NCBI GenBank assembly: GCA_947504725.1 | Contig: CANNHN010000012.1 | Coordinates: forward strand, 1-64,000 | DNA length: 64,000 nt | Origin: Bacteroidota bacterium | GTDB lineage: Bacteria > Bacteroidota > Bacteroidia > 2-12-FULL-35-15 | Reading direction: 5' to 3' | Shown: one piece after another, positions 26,130 through 35,220 of the stretch | How the letters are laid out: every line of letters begins with the position of its first letter | Numbering within the stretch: the stretch's first letter is position 1 | Notes under the pieces: model-generated | Told to the model about the DNA's origin: nothing | What the model saw: only the letters and a program-made list of their open reading frames with translations | The model's database searches: none | Position numbers and translations under genes: made by a program

Positions 26130-26164
26130 AACTAAGTACTTAATTGACCAAACTAAGTACTTAA
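26130..26164. promoter_or_regulatory. Tandem TAAGTACTTA palindromes (possible operator)
   Basis: The 14-mer AACTAAGTACTTAA occurs at 26130 and 26151. Each contains the perfect 10-bp palindrome TAAGTACTTA. The centres are 21 bp apart, two helical turns, as expected of sites for a dimeric regulator. They lie about 100 bp upstream of the likely riboswitch promoter. Confidence 0.45.
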
Positions 26165-26258
26165 AATTTGCATTTGAATGTATTTTTATTTACAGAAAAT
26201 CATTTTTTTATTACCAAACCCCGCTCCAATTCACCGTTTCACCAATCCTTTTTTTTCT

Positions 26259-26266
26259 TATATTTG
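26259..26266 (+). promoter_or_regulatory. -7 box of the riboswitch transcript
   Basis: TATATTTG fits TAnnTTTG and is the best promoter element ahead of the SAM aptamer. No clear TTTG is seen at the -33 position. Confidence 0.45.
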
Positions 26267-26303
26267 TATCAGTTCTTTAACATTCTCCTCTTTATAGGGG
26301 AGA

Positions 26304-26365
26304 TCCCGAGGCAAACTCGGGACTTTAAAATCACAGATTTTATGAAAAATAAAATCAGGATTTTA
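26304..26365 (+). other. Three consecutive leader hairpins before the SAM aptamer
   Basis: TCCCGAG/CTCGGGA (26304-26310, 26316-26322) is followed by two near-identical stems TAAAATC/GATTTTA (26326-26342 and 26350-26365). CTCCTC/GGGGAG at 26285-26302 precedes them. Because the two TAAAATC/GATTTTA stems share arms, alternative pairing between them is possible. Confidence 0.5.
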
Positions 26366-26368
26366 ATA

Positions 26369-26472
26369 GCTTATCAAGAAAGGCGGAGGGACAGACCCTT
26401 AGATGCCTTAGCAACCTTCCGAAAGGAAACGGTGCTAATTCCTGTCTTGCTTTATTGCAAGAACAGATAAGT
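26369..26472 (+). ncRNA. SAM-I (S-box) riboswitch aptamer
   Basis: The P1 stem is GCTTATC (26369-26375) with GATAAGT (26466-26472). The core follows the SAM-I consensus: AAGAAAGGCGGAGGGAC, then GACCC, GATGCC, GCAACC, CCGAAAGG, and GGTGCTAATTCC before the P4 hairpin CTTGCTTTATTGCAAG. S-adenosylmethionine binding would stabilise P1 and favour the terminator 39 bases downstream, shutting down the methyltransferase and metH genes. This agrees with control of methionine synthesis. Confidence 0.93.
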
Positions 26473-26510
26473 CAGAGTATATTTTTGAAATGTATAAAAC
26501 AAAATAATAT

Positions 26511-26547
26511 AACTCCTCTGACTGTAAAAAGTGAGAGGAGTTTTTTT
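26511..26547 (+). terminator. Riboswitch-controlled intrinsic terminator
   Basis: Stem AACTCCTCT (26511-26519) and AGAGGAGTT (26534-26542) with seven T (26541-26547). The heptamer GTCAGAG at 26471-26477, at the 3' edge of P1, is the exact complement of CTCTGAC at 26516-26522 in the terminator's left arm. This gives a plausible antiterminator when SAM is scarce. Confidence 0.85.
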
Positions 26548-26584
26548 ATAACTCAAAGGTCATATAGAAGTAGTAAATATTGTA

Positions 26585-27394
26585 ATGAGCAATAATGATA
26601 ATAAGGAAACGACTCCCTTCCTTTTGGGAAGGGCCGGGGATGGGTCACTAGATCGTTTTTCAAACCGTGTAGACAACTACATAAAATTTCGTCCGGATTA
26701 TCCGAGTGAGATACTTGCGTTTTTAAAACAAAAAGGGTTTTTGAAAAAAAATACAGTGGTTGCAGACATCGGCTCCGGCACCGGCATTTCAGCTGAGTTG
26801 TTTTTGAAAGATGGAAATATTGTTTTTGGAGTAGAGCCCAACAAAGAAATGCGTGAAGCAGGAGAAAGATTGTTGTCTGGCTACAAAAACTTTAAAAGCA
26901 TAAATGCAACAGCTGAGAATACAAGTTTAGAAAATAGTAGTGTGGATTTGATTATTGCCGGACAAGCATTTCATTGGTTTGACAAAGTAAAATGTAAAGA
27001 AGAATTTAAACGGATTCTAAAACCAGATGGAGTAGTGGTTTTGATGTGGAATGATAGAAGAATTGATAGCACACAGTTTTTAGAGGCGTATGAAGATTTT
27101 ATTAAAATGTTTGCAACCGATTATTTACAAGTAAACCATAAGAACATAGATGAAAAAATATTTAACAACTTTTTTGAAGGCGATTACCAAATGGAATCAT
27201 TTCTAAATTATCAATATTTTGATTTAGAAGGATTGAAAGGAAGAATCCTTTCATCATCTTACATGCCTACAGAAGGACATAAAGATTTTGATTTTATGAT
27301 GAGTGTATTAAAAAAGATTTTTACGCGCTTTCAGGAAGATGGGAAAGTGACAATTGAATACGATACAAAATTATATTACGGACAACTAACATAA
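26585..27394 (+). CDS. Class I SAM-dependent methyltransferase
   Basis: A 269-residue methyltransferase of the type-11-like group. The SAM-binding motif VADIGSGTGIS lies near residue 58, followed by VFGVEPNKEM (acidic residue for the ribose), ATAENTSLENSSVDLIIAGQ and AFHWF. Substrate unknown. Residues 10-21 (PFLLGRAGDGSL) are encoded by a copy of the dispersed palindromic repeat (26612-26646), so the N-terminus is not ancestral. A later start at RFSNRVDNYIKFRPDYP would be the conserved beginning. It lies between the SAM riboswitch and metH, so it is expected to be made when SAM is low, which is odd for an enzyme that consumes SAM. Confidence 0.85.
   Translation: MSNNDNKETTPFLLGRAGDGSLDRFSNRVDNYIKFRPDYPSEILAFLKQKGFLKKNTVVADIGSGTGISAELFLKDGNIVFGVEPNKEMREAGERLLSGYKNFKSINATAENTSLENSSVDLIIAGQAFHWFDKVKCKEEFKRILKPDGVVVLMWNDRRIDSTQFLEAYEDFIKMFATDYLQVNHKNIDEKIFNNFFEGDYQMESFLNYQYFDLEGLKGRILSSSYMPTEGHKDFDFMMSVLKKIFTRFQEDGKVTIEYDTKLYYGQLT
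26612..26646. repeat. GGAG palindromic repeat inside the methyltransferase gene
   Basis: ACTCCCTTCCTTTTGGGAAG followed by GGCCGGGGATGGGTC: the CCCTTCC-TTTT-GGAAGGG stem with its G-rich flank. It is read in frame as PFLLGRAGDGSL. Confidence 0.75.
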
Positions 27395-27410
27395 AATAAA
27401 CTCGAATCTT

Positions 27411-27450
27411 TCACCCCTCTCCAAAATGGAGAGGGGCTGGGGGAGAGGTC
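27411..27450. repeat. GGAG palindromic repeat immediately upstream of metH
   Basis: TCACCCCTCTCCAAAATGG followed by AGAGGGGCTGGGGGAGAGGTC. The stem CCCCTCTCC / GGAGAGGGG is nearly perfect. It ends 6 bases before the metH ATG, so its GGGGGAGAGG tail occupies the ribosome-binding position. Confidence 0.85.
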
Positions 27451-27456
27451 GGAATT

Positions 27457-30400
27457 ATGATTGACATTAAAAAAGAATTAGAAAAAAGAATCCTAGTAAT
27501 CGATGGTGCAATGGGCACCATGATTCAACAGTACAAACTGGAAGAAAAAGATTTCAGAAGCAAACGCTTTGCAGATTTTCATAAAGATTTGAAAGGCAAT
27601 AACGATTTGTTGTCCATTACGCAACCACAAATCATTAAAGCCATTCACAAAGAATATCTAAAAGCGGGTGCGGATATTATTGAAACCAATACTTTCAGTG
27701 CAACTACTATTGCAATGGCTGATTACGATATGCAAGAACTTGCGTATGAGTTAAATTATGAATCAGCGAAAATTGCAAAAGAAGCCGTTGCTGAATTCCA
27801 AAAAGAATCGGGAGATACAACCCCAAGATTCGTAGCAGGTGCTTTTGGTCCGACTAACCGTACACTTTCTTTATCACCGAATGTAAACGACCCAGGGTTT
27901 CGTGCTACTACTTTTGATGAATTGGTTATTGCTTATTCTGAACAAGCACGTGGATTAATTGAAGGTGGTGCTGATTTATTATTGGTAGAAACTATTTTTG
28001 ATACATTGAATGCAAAAGCAGCTTTGTTTGCGATTCAAAATGTTTGCAAAGAAAAAAATATAAAAATGCCAGTGATGGTTTCGGGAACAATTACCGATGC
28101 AAGTGGTAGAACTTTATCCGGACAAACTACCGAAGCATTTTTAAATTCCATTTCACATGTTGATTTATTAAGTGTTGGTTTGAATTGCGCCTTGGGTGCA
28201 AAAGACATGCGACCGTATTTGGAAGAACTTTCGGACAAAGCTCCGTTTTATGTTAGTGCGTATCCGAATGCGGGATTACCTAATCAGTTTGGTGAATATG
28301 ATCAGGATGCTCATGAAATGGGACATCAGATTGAAGATTTTTTACGTGCAGGATTTTTAAACATTGTTGGAGGTTGTTGCGGAACAACTCCATCTCATAT
28401 CAAACGCATTGCTGAACTTGCGAAATTATCCAAGCCAAGGAAAAAACCAGTTGCCGATACGTTGATGCATTTAAGTGGATTGGAGCCATTGACCCTTCGT
28501 CCGGAAAGTAATTTCCTGAATGTGGGTGAACGTACAAACGTTACAGGTTCAAAAAAATTCTTACGATTGATCAATGAAGGAAATTACGAAGAGGCATTGT
28601 CTATAGCTAAAGACCAAGTAGATGGTGGAGCACAAGTGATTGATGTGAACATGGATGAAGGGATGTTGGATTCTGAAGCAGCCATGACCAAGTTTTTAAA
28701 TTTAATTGCATCAGAACCGGATATTTCAAAAGTGCCAATCATGATCGACTCTTCAAAATGGTCGGTTATTGAAGCGGGATTAAAATGTGTACAAGGAAAA
28801 GCAATTGTGAATTCTATTTCTTTAAAAGAAGGTGAAGAAAAATTTATTGAACAAGCAAATAAAATTAAACAATACGGAGCTGCTGTAATTGTTATGGCGT
28901 TTGATGAACTAGGACAAGCAGATACATTGCAACGCAGAATTGATATTTGTAAACGTGCGTATGATGTATTAGTTGAGAAAGTTCATTTCCATCCGCAAGA
29001 CATTATTTTCGATCCGAATATTTTTCCTGTCGCAACTGGAATGGAGGAGCACCGCTTGAATGCACTCGATTTTTTTAATGCAACAAAATGGATCAAGGAA
29101 AATTTACCACATGCAAAAGTAAGCGGTGGAGTGAGTAACGTTTCCTTCTCCTTCCGTGGAAACGACCATGTGCGCGAAGCCATTCACAGTTCGTTTTTAT
29201 ATCATGCTGTGAAAAACGGGATGGATATGGGAATTGTAAATCCTGCACAATTACAGGTGTATGATGATATTGAAAAAACATTATTGGAACTTGTAGAAGA
29301 TGTTTTATTAAACAGACGAGATGATGCTACGGAGAGATTAGTAGAACATGCCGAATCCTTAAAAGGAATAACCAGAGAAAAAACAGAAAAGGATGAAGCG
29401 TGGAGAAAAGGAACAGTAGAAGAACGCCTGAGTTATGCCTTAGTAAAAGGATTGGTAGAACACATTGATGTGGATACAGAAGAAGCAAGATTAAAACTCG
29501 GCCGACCATTACATGTGATTGAAGGTCCGTTAATGGATGGAATGAATGTAGTGGGTGATTTATTTGGTAGTGGAAAAATGTTTTTACCGCAAGTAGTTAA
29601 GAGTGCTCGCGTAATGAAAAAAGCGGTTGCGTATTTAGAGCCGTATTTACAAGCAGAAAAAGAAGCAAATCGTTTAGCAGGAATAGTGGGTGATGGAAGA
29701 TCAAATGCAGGAAAAATATTGATGGCAACCGTAAAAGGGGATGTGCACGATATTGGAAAAAACATTGTGGGAGTTGTTTTGGCGTGTAACAATTATGAAA
29801 TCATCGATTTGGGTGTGATGGTTTCTGCCGATAAAATTTTAGAAGAAGCAAAGAAACACGAAGTAGATATTATTGGATTGAGTGGATTAATCACTCCATC
29901 CTTAGATGAAATGGTTCACGTTGCAAAAGAGATGGAACGCTTAGGTTTTACTATGCCTTTGATGATTGGTGGTGCAACAACTTCTAAAGTTCATACGGCT
30001 GTAAAGATTGCGCAAAATTATTCGGGACCGGTTATTCACGTGAACGATGCAAGTAAGTCGGTTCCTGTTGCGAGCAGTTTAATTTCGGATGAATTGCGTG
30101 ATGCATTTATGGTGGAGATTACCAAAGATTACGATCGTGTACGCGAACAAAATAAAAATGCTCAATCACAAAATAAATTTATTTCTATTGCTGAAGCACG
30201 TGAAAATAAATTTCCAATCGATTGGACAAAACAAGAAATTGTTAAACCATCTTTTATAGGAAACAAAGTTTTTACGGATTATTCTATTGCTGAAATAGCC
30301 GAGTACATCGACTGGACGCCATTCTTCATCTCCTGGGAAATGAAAGGTTCGTACCCGAAAATTTTGAAAGACCCAACACGTGGAGAAGAAGCTCGTAAAT

Positions 30401-31140
30401 TATTTGACGATGCACAAACCATGTTGAAAAAGATCATTGATGAAAAATGGTTGCAGGCAAATGCAGTAATTGGAATTTATCCTGCAAAAGCGGTTGGTGA
30501 TGATATTGAAGTATATGAAAACGAAAACGGAAAATTAAAAACAACATTCCACACCTTACGTCAACAAACCAAAAAACCAGCAGGACAATACAATGTCGCG
30601 TTGTCTGATTTTGTAAACCCGAACGGAAACGATTATATCGGTTCTTTTGCCTTGACTACAGGAGTAGGAATAGACGAACACGTAGCACGTTTTGAAAAAG
30701 ACCACGATGATTATTCTGCTATCATGTTAAAAGCATTGGCTGATCGTTTGGCTGAAGCCTTTGCCGAATTGATGCATAAAAAAGTTCGTAAAGAATTCTG
30801 GGGTTATGCAAAAGAAGAAAATTTGCAAAACGAAGACTTGATTAAAGAAGAATATGCAGGAATTCGTCCAGCCCCTGGTTATCCAGCACAACCTGATCAT
30901 ACAGAAAAACCAACCATTTGGAAATTATTGGATGTGGAGAAAACTACAGGAATGATTTTGACTGAAAGTATGGCAATGGTTCCAACTGCTGCGGTAAGCG
31001 GATTGTATTTCGCCAATCCAAATTCGCATTATTTTGGAATCGGAAAAATTAAGCAAGACCAGGTGGAAGAGTATGCTATCCGTAAAGGAATGAGTTTGGA
31101 TAAAGCTGAACGTTGGTTAGGTCCGAATTTGGCGTATTAA
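27457..31140 (+). CDS. metH: Cobalamin-dependent methionine synthase
   Basis: Transfers the methyl group of 5-methyltetrahydrofolate to homocysteine through methylcobalamin. All four modules are present in 1227 residues. First the homocysteine-binding barrel, with zinc cysteines in GLNCALG (near 242) and GGCCGTT (near 304). Then the pterin-binding domain ([14 protein letters not shown] near 350 onward). Then the cobalamin cap and Rossmann module, with DVHDIGKN carrying the axial histidine near 763. Last the reactivation domain, with [12 protein letters not shown] near 1137. The gene needs B12. It lies downstream of a SAM-I riboswitch with a methyltransferase gene in between, so transcription should rise when SAM falls. 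Confidence 0.98.
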   Translation: MIDIKKELEKRILVIDGAMGTMIQQYKLEEKDFRSKRFADFHKDLKGNNDLLSITQPQIIKAIHKEYLKAGADIIETNTFSATTIAMADYDMQELAYELNYESAKIAKEAVAEFQKESGDTTPRFVAGAFGPTNRTLSLSPNVNDPGFRATTFDELVIAYSEQARGLIEGGADLLLVETIFDTLNAKAALFAIQNVCKEKNIKMPVMVSGTITDASGRTLSGQTTEAFLNSISHVDLLSVGLNCALGAKDMRPYLEELSDKAPFYVSAYPNAGLPNQFGEYDQDAHEMGHQIEDFLRAGFLNIVGGCCGTTPSHIKRIAELAKLSKPRKKPVADTLMHLSGLEPLTLRPESNFLNVGERTNVTGSKKFLRLINEGNYEEALSIAKDQVDGGAQVIDVNMDEGMLDSEAAMTKFLNLIASEPDISKVPIMIDSSKWSVIEAGLKCVQGKAIVNSISLKEGEEKFIEQANKIKQYGAAVIVMAFDELGQADTLQRRIDICKRAYDVLVEKVHFHPQDIIFDPNIFPVATGMEEHRLNALDFFNATKWIKENLPHAKVSGGVSNVSFSFRGNDHVREAIHSSFLYHAVKNGMDMGIVNPAQLQVYDDIEKTLLELVEDVLLNRRDDATERLVEHAESLKGITREKTEKDEAWRKGTVEERLSYALVKGLVEHIDVDTEEARLKLGRPLHVIEGPLMDGMNVVGDLFGSGKMFLPQVVKSARVMKKAVAYLEPYLQAEKEANRLAGIVGDGRSNAGKILMATVKGDVHDIGKNIVGVVLACNNYEIIDLGVMVSADKILEEAKKHEVDIIGLSGLITPSLDEMVHVAKEMERLGFTMPLMIGGATTSKVHTAVKIAQNYSGPVIHVNDASKSVPVASSLISDELRDAFMVEITKDYDRVREQNKNAQSQNKFISIAEARENKFPIDWTKQEIVKPSFIGNKVFTDYSIAEIAEYIDWTPFFISWEMKGSYPKILKDPTRGEEARKLFDDAQTMLKKIIDEKWLQANAVIGIYPAKAVGDDIEVYENENGKLKTTFHTLRQQTKKPAGQYNVALSDFVNPNGNDYIGSFALTTGVGIDEHVARFEKDHDDYSAIMLKALADRLAEAFAELMHKKVRKEFWGYAKEENLQNEDLIKEEYAGIRPAPGYPAQPDHTEKPTIWKLLDVEKTTGMILTESMAMVPTAAVSGLYFANPNSHYFGIGKIKQDQVEEYAIRKGMSLDKAERWLGPNLAY

Positions 31141-31175
31141 ACGATATTTTTTATAGTTAGAATCAATATCTGAAC

Positions 31176-31203
31176 CGTCATCCCGTGCCACGACACGGGA
31201 TCT
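31176..31203. repeat. TCCCGTG/CACGGGA hairpin repeat after metH
   Basis: GTCATCCCGTGCCACGACAC followed by GGGATCT: a 7-bp stem TCCCGTG (31181-31187) / CACGGGA (31194-31200). It matches the small CATCCCG..CGGGAT palindromes at 3966 and 26304. No T-run follows, so it is not a good terminator. Confidence 0.65.
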
Positions 31204-31233
31204 CCTTCTCGAGGAAACGAATCTTTTTCTCAA

Positions 31234-31264
31234 TTGGTAACGCGATACTTTTTTTGTAAATTTG
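31234..31264 (+). promoter_or_regulatory. Promoter of the WG-repeat gene (probably leaderless)
   Basis: TTG at 31234-31236 and TAAATTTG at 31257-31264, 20 bases apart. The ATG begins at 31269, only four bases after the -7 box, so the transcript should start at or next to the start codon. Confidence 0.55.
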
Positions 31265-31268
31265 TATC

Positions 31269-31703
31269 ATGAATCGTAAGTATTTACTATTAATCTTTGT
31301 TTTTATTTTGTCGGCAACAAGTATGGTCGCACAAAAAGGAAAATCAAAACCGAAAGCAAAATCTTCGGGGTACGATTTTCAAGGTCCTTATTATGAAGGT
31401 TTGGCTAGAGTGAAGACTAAACTAAAGTGGGGATTTATTGATTCTACTGGAAATGTAGTTGTTCCTCTTAAATACAATGAAGTAACTAATTTTGATGGCG
31501 GTGTTGCAAAAGTAAGAGTCGGAACAAAATGGGGATTGATTGATAATAAAGGTACAGTTCTTCGTAAACCAACTTTTCAGTCTATTGGGGAATTTGTCAA
31601 TGGAGTAGCAAAAGTATTGCTTGAAGGCGAAGAATATTATATGAATACGGAAGGTATGCGTTGTGATAAAAATGGGAAGCATGTTGTGCAAGGAGATTAT
31701 TAA
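31269..31703 (+). CDS. Exported WG-repeat protein
   Basis: A 144-residue protein with signal peptide MNRKYLLLIFVFILSATSMVAQ, a short lysine-rich linker, and WG beta-hairpin repeats: LKWGFIDSTGNVVVPLKYNE, then TKWGLIDNKGTVLRKPTFQS, and a partial third repeat with YYMNTEG. WG repeats are common in Bacteroidota and other bacteria and are thought to mediate binding; no enzyme activity is implied. Three bases separate it from the helicase gene, so they form one transcript, though a functional link is not obvious. Confidence 0.85.
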   Translation: MNRKYLLLIFVFILSATSMVAQKGKSKPKAKSSGYDFQGPYYEGLARVKTKLKWGFIDSTGNVVVPLKYNEVTNFDGGVAKVRVGTKWGLIDNKGTVLRKPTFQSIGEFVNGVAKVLLEGEEYYMNTEGMRCDKNGKHVVQGDY

Positions 31704-31706
31704 TCG

Positions 31707-33665
31707 ATGGAGCCTACTATTGACAGATTACAACAATTACGAAAACTCCTAAAAATTGAGCGCGATGAAGATTTTGCGCAATACAAACAACATTTTTCTC
31801 GTAACAACATCAATCACCGAAAACAAAACGGTGTTACCTGGTACCCCATCGTAATTACGAATACTGAGATTGGCCTAGGTGAATACATTGCCATTGATAT
31901 TGAACGTACCACCAATCACAACGAACCGCATCAATTTTCTGGCGGGAAAGTAGCTTCTCTATTTTCGAATAATACAAGTGAAGATGGAACAATCAATGGA
32001 ACCATAAAAGTTTTAGGTCCGAATAAACTACGCTTATCACTTAATATGGATGAACTTCCCGATTGGTGTGATGATGGAAAACTCGGGATCAATTTATTGT
32101 TTGATGAAACAAGCTATAAAGAAATGGATATTGCTTTGGAAAAAGTAATTTCTGCTTCTCATAATCGCTTAGCGCATTTGCGTGATGTGATGTATGAAAT
32201 AAAACCACCCGTTTTTGAGAAGGTGGATGAGTCGCTTCACATTACTGGATTAAATCAATCACAGAATTCAGCAGTACAAAAAATTCTATCTGCAAAAGAT
32301 ATTGCGATCATTCATGGGCCGCCCGGAACAGGAAAAACAACAACATTGGTTCAGGCTATCAGGCAAACATTGTTTACAGAAAAACAGGTATTGGTATGTA
32401 GTCCGAGTAATACAGCGGTAGATTTACTCACTGAAAAATTACATCGTGAAGGAATAACTGTTTTGCGTTTAGGAAATCCTGCTCGTATTTCAGAAGAAGT
32501 TTTGATGAACACTTTGGATGCAAAAGTAGCTGCTCACGAATCATATAAAGATTTAAAAAGTTATCGTAAAACAGCGGAAGAATATTTCCGCATGGCTGGA
32601 AAATACAAACGCACATTTGGGAAAGAAGAGCGTGAGCAACGACAATTATTTTATCAGGAAGCGAGAAAAATTTTGCACGAAGCAAGAATTCTTGAAGACT
32701 ATATTATCAGCGAACAATTTGATAAAGCACAAGTGATTGCTTGTACGCCTGTGGTTTCATCTGGCAGAATGATGCGTGATAAACAATTCTCGACAGTCTT
32801 TATAGATGAAGCAGCACAAGCCTTAGAGCCGATGTGTTGGATTCCTATTTCTAGAAGTAATCGTGTAGTTTTTGCTGGAGATCATTTTCAGTTGCCACCA
32901 ACAGTTAAATCAAAGGAAGCAGAAAAATTAGGCTTGAAAGAAACGTTGTTTGAACGTGCTGTAAAAATAGAAAATGTGTCAGTGATGTTGAACACACAAT
33001 ACAGGATGCATGAACACATCATGAATTTTTCGAACAAGAAATTTTATGAAGGAAATTTGAAAGCAGATATTTCTGTAAAAGAAACGCTGTTAGATACACA
33101 GGATCTTTTATTGAATACCGCACTTGATTTTATAGATACTGCTGGTTGCGGTTACAATGAAATCATTAATCCTGAAAGTCTAAGTATTGCGAACCCTGAA
33201 GAAGCACAGTTACTTATCAAACATTTAAAAATGGTGCTCACCCAACATGCATTATCTGCGAGAGCCGAACTGAATGAGGTTATTCCATCTCACGGCTCAT
33301 TGAAGCGCTTGAGTATCGGAATTATTTCTCCTTACAAAGAGCAAGTACAATACATTACGGCACAAATTGCTGCTGATGAGGAATTAGAAAAATATAAGTC
33401 GGCCATTGCCGTAAAAACTGTAGACGGATTTCAAGGTCAGGAACGCGACATTATTTACATCAGTATGGTAAGAAGTAACGACCAAAGAGAGATTGGATTT
33501 TTGAGCGATACCCGAAGAATGAACGTTGCCCTTACCCGAGCGAAGAAAAAACTGGTGGTAATTGGCGACAGTGCCACCATCGGAAATCACCCTTTTTATA
33601 AGGATTTTTTGGATTATGCCGAGTCGATTGGAGCCTATAAATCGGCTTGGGAGTTCATATCCTAG
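31707..33665 (+). CDS. Superfamily 1 DNA/RNA helicase (IGHMBP2/DNA2-NAM7 type)
   Basis: A 652-residue helicase of the UPF1-like group. An N-terminal beta-barrel-like region (about 1-170) precedes the ATPase core. Motif Q region is LNQSQNSAVQ, motif I GPPGTGKTTT (near 207), motif II DEAAQALEP, motif III GDHFQLPPT, motif IV LNTQYRMHEHI, motif V KTVDGFQGQERD and motif VI RRMNVALTRAKKKL. The family unwinds DNA or RNA 5' to 3'. The precise role of the bacterial members is unclear. All catalytic motifs are intact. Confidence 0.93.
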   Translation: MEPTIDRLQQLRKLLKIERDEDFAQYKQHFSRNNINHRKQNGVTWYPIVITNTEIGLGEYIAIDIERTTNHNEPHQFSGGKVASLFSNNTSEDGTINGTIKVLGPNKLRLSLNMDELPDWCDDGKLGINLLFDETSYKEMDIALEKVISASHNRLAHLRDVMYEIKPPVFEKVDESLHITGLNQSQNSAVQKILSAKDIAIIHGPPGTGKTTTLVQAIRQTLFTEKQVLVCSPSNTAVDLLTEKLHREGITVLRLGNPARISEEVLMNTLDAKVAAHESYKDLKSYRKTAEEYFRMAGKYKRTFGKEEREQRQLFYQEARKILHEARILEDYIISEQFDKAQVIACTPVVSSGRMMRDKQFSTVFIDEAAQALEPMCWIPISRSNRVVFAGDHFQLPPTVKSKEAEKLGLKETLFERAVKIENVSVMLNTQYRMHEHIMNFSNKKFYEGNLKADISVKETLLDTQDLLLNTALDFIDTAGCGYNEIINPESLSIANPEEAQLLIKHLKMVLTQHALSARAELNEVIPSHGSLKRLSIGIISPYKEQVQYITAQIAADEELEKYKSAIAVKTVDGFQGQERDIIYISMVRSNDQREIGFLSDTRRMNVALTRAKKKLVVIGDSATIGNHPFYKDFLDYAESIGAYKSAWEFIS

Positions 33666-33735
33666 GTGGTTTTAGCCAATTTTCGCCCTCTTTCCATATT
33701 TTCCGATTTATATCCCCCAAATCAAATTCTATTTT

Positions 33736-33743
33736 TAAATTTG
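33736..33743 (+). promoter_or_regulatory. -7 box before the TolC-family gene
   Basis: TAAATTTG fits TAnnTTTG. It lies 17 bases before the ATG at 33761, which supports that start over the much longer upstream frame. Confidence 0.45.
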
Positions 33744-33760
33744 TACCTCATTCACCGGCT

Positions 33761-35215
33761 ATGACAATGAAGGGAAAAGCACTTTTTTTAAGTTTTGTTT
33801 GTACACTGTTTTTTGCATCGTTTATAAGTGCACAAACTCCTGGTGCAACAAATCAAACGATGACGTTGGAGCAGTGTATTGAATATGCATTGAAAAATAA
33901 TATTCAGATTAAACAAACTGAGCTCAATGCAGAGTTGTCGCACATTACTCTTACGCAGAGTAAAGCGAATCTTTTACCTTCTTTAAATGCAAACGCTTCT
34001 CACTCTTATAACATCGGTAGAACAATAGATAGGTTTACAAATCAGTTTGCCGATGCACAAGTGCTTTCTCAAAACTTTGGTGTTAGTACCGATGTGAATT
34101 TGTTTAACGGTTTTCAAAACATTAACAGCATTCAACAAAATAAATTCGCTTACTTGGCTGGGAAATACGACATCGACAAAATGAAAAATGATGTGTCACT
34201 AAACATTGCAACAGCATACTTGCAAGTATTGTACAGCATGGAAGCAGTTGACAATGCAAAAAATCAAATGGGGATAACTGCTGCACAAGTTGATCGTACA
34301 AAAATATTGGTAGATGCAGGTTCAGTTGCACGAGGAACATTGTTGGATATGCAATCGCAATTAGCATCAGAAGAATTGAATGTAACAAATGCTCAAAATC
34401 AATTGGACATTTCCTATTTGAATTTGGCTCAGCTTCTAAACATGGCTTCTGCTGAAGGGTTGTCAATTGTAAAGCCTGAATTAAATGTGGGTGGTGATGC
34501 TTTGTTAACTGCAACACCTTCACAAATTTATAATTCAGCGGTAAGTAATTTGCCCGAAATAAAAAGTGCCGAGTACAATGTGAAGAGTGCAGAAAAATCA
34601 GTAGATGTTGCCTGGGGTGGATTGAGTCCGCGCTTAACATTCAGTGCTTCCTACGGAACGGGTTATTCTGGTGCAAGTCAACGGTTCTCTGCTTTGCCTA
34701 CATTTCAAGGATATAGTCCGAATGGTGATATCACTTCTTCTGGTGATACCGTTTTTTCACCAGCATTTTCTTCTGGAACATTTGAAAAAACACCCTTTAC
34801 GGATCAATACAAAGACAACGTGAATAAATCGTTTGGATTCTTTTTAACAGTTCCAATTTTTAATCGTTGGCAAACAAAAACAGCCATCGACAGAGCAAGA
34901 ATTCAAAAGTTGAATGCGGATTTGACTGTGGAATCCACGAAGTTGACAATTCAAAAAAATGTTCAACAAGCTTATTCAGATGCAAGTGCAGGGCTGAAAA
35001 AATACACTGCTTCATTAAAAGCAATTGAGGCAATGCAAGAATCGTTTAAATATACGGAGCAGAAATTCAATGTTGGAATGTTGAACACAAACGATTATAA
35101 TGATGCAAAAAATAAATTAATAAAAGCACAAAGCGATTTGTTGCAAGCAAAATACGAATACGTTTTCAAAACAAAAGTGCTTGATTTTTATCAAGGGAAA
35201 CCGCTAAAATTCTAA
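33761..35215 (+). CDS. TolC-family outer-membrane efflux protein
   Basis: A 484-residue outer-membrane channel. Signal peptide MTMKGKALFLSFVCTLFFASFISAQ; then the usual MTLEQCIEYALKNN opening, long alpha-helical hairpins, and the duplicated OEP pattern (first repeat through LNLAQLLNM; second after FLTVPIFNRWQTKTAIDRAR). The C-terminal part has FNVGMLNTNDYNDAKNKL. The reading frame extends back to 33647, but that part overlaps the helicase stop and the promoter box at 33736, so the ATG at 33761 is chosen (33767 is also possible). The adaptor gene at 35373 completes two of the three parts of an export system. Confidence 0.92.
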   Translation: MTMKGKALFLSFVCTLFFASFISAQTPGATNQTMTLEQCIEYALKNNIQIKQTELNAELSHITLTQSKANLLPSLNANASHSYNIGRTIDRFTNQFADAQVLSQNFGVSTDVNLFNGFQNINSIQQNKFAYLAGKYDIDKMKNDVSLNIATAYLQVLYSMEAVDNAKNQMGITAAQVDRTKILVDAGSVARGTLLDMQSQLASEELNVTNAQNQLDISYLNLAQLLNMASAEGLSIVKPELNVGGDALLTATPSQIYNSAVSNLPEIKSAEYNVKSAEKSVDVAWGGLSPRLTFSASYGTGYSGASQRFSALPTFQGYSPNGDITSSGDTVFSPAFSSGTFEKTPFTDQYKDNVNKSFGFFLTVPIFNRWQTKTAIDRARIQKLNADLTVESTKLTIQKNVQQAYSDASAGLKKYTASLKAIEAMQESFKYTEQKFNVGMLNTNDYNDAKNKLIKAQSDLLQAKYEYVFKTKVLDFYQGKPLKF

Positions 35216-35220
35216 TATTC

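Larger units (their letters stand above)
25724..26368. other. Regulatory intergenic region upstream of the methionine operon
   Basis: I see no convincing gene. It contains an 11-bp inverted repeat AACGGCTCTTC (25806-25816) / GAAGAGCCGTT (25905-25915), two copies of AACTAAGTACTTAA (26130-26143, 26151-26164), a TATATTTG -7 box (26259-26266), and a series of hairpins before the SAM aptamer (26283-26365). Short frames here have atypical composition and cross the riboswitch. Confidence 0.6.

Noticed and set aside
26071-26280. 69-residue hydrophobic frame before the riboswitch
   Set aside because: It overlaps the tandem palindromes and the promoter box, starts without a leader and ends in AT-rich sequence; most likely chance.
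26168-26470. 100-residue frame running across the SAM aptamer
   Set aside because: It crosses a structured riboswitch and reads its conserved bases as codons; a leader peptide is not needed to explain the region.
33647-33760. Longer N-terminus for the TolC-family protein
   Set aside because: It would overlap the helicase stop and a -7 box and delay the signal peptide to about residue 45.
34122-34640. 172-residue minus-strand frame opposite the TolC-family gene
   Set aside because: His- and Leu-rich antisense reading of a conserved gene with no family resemblance.
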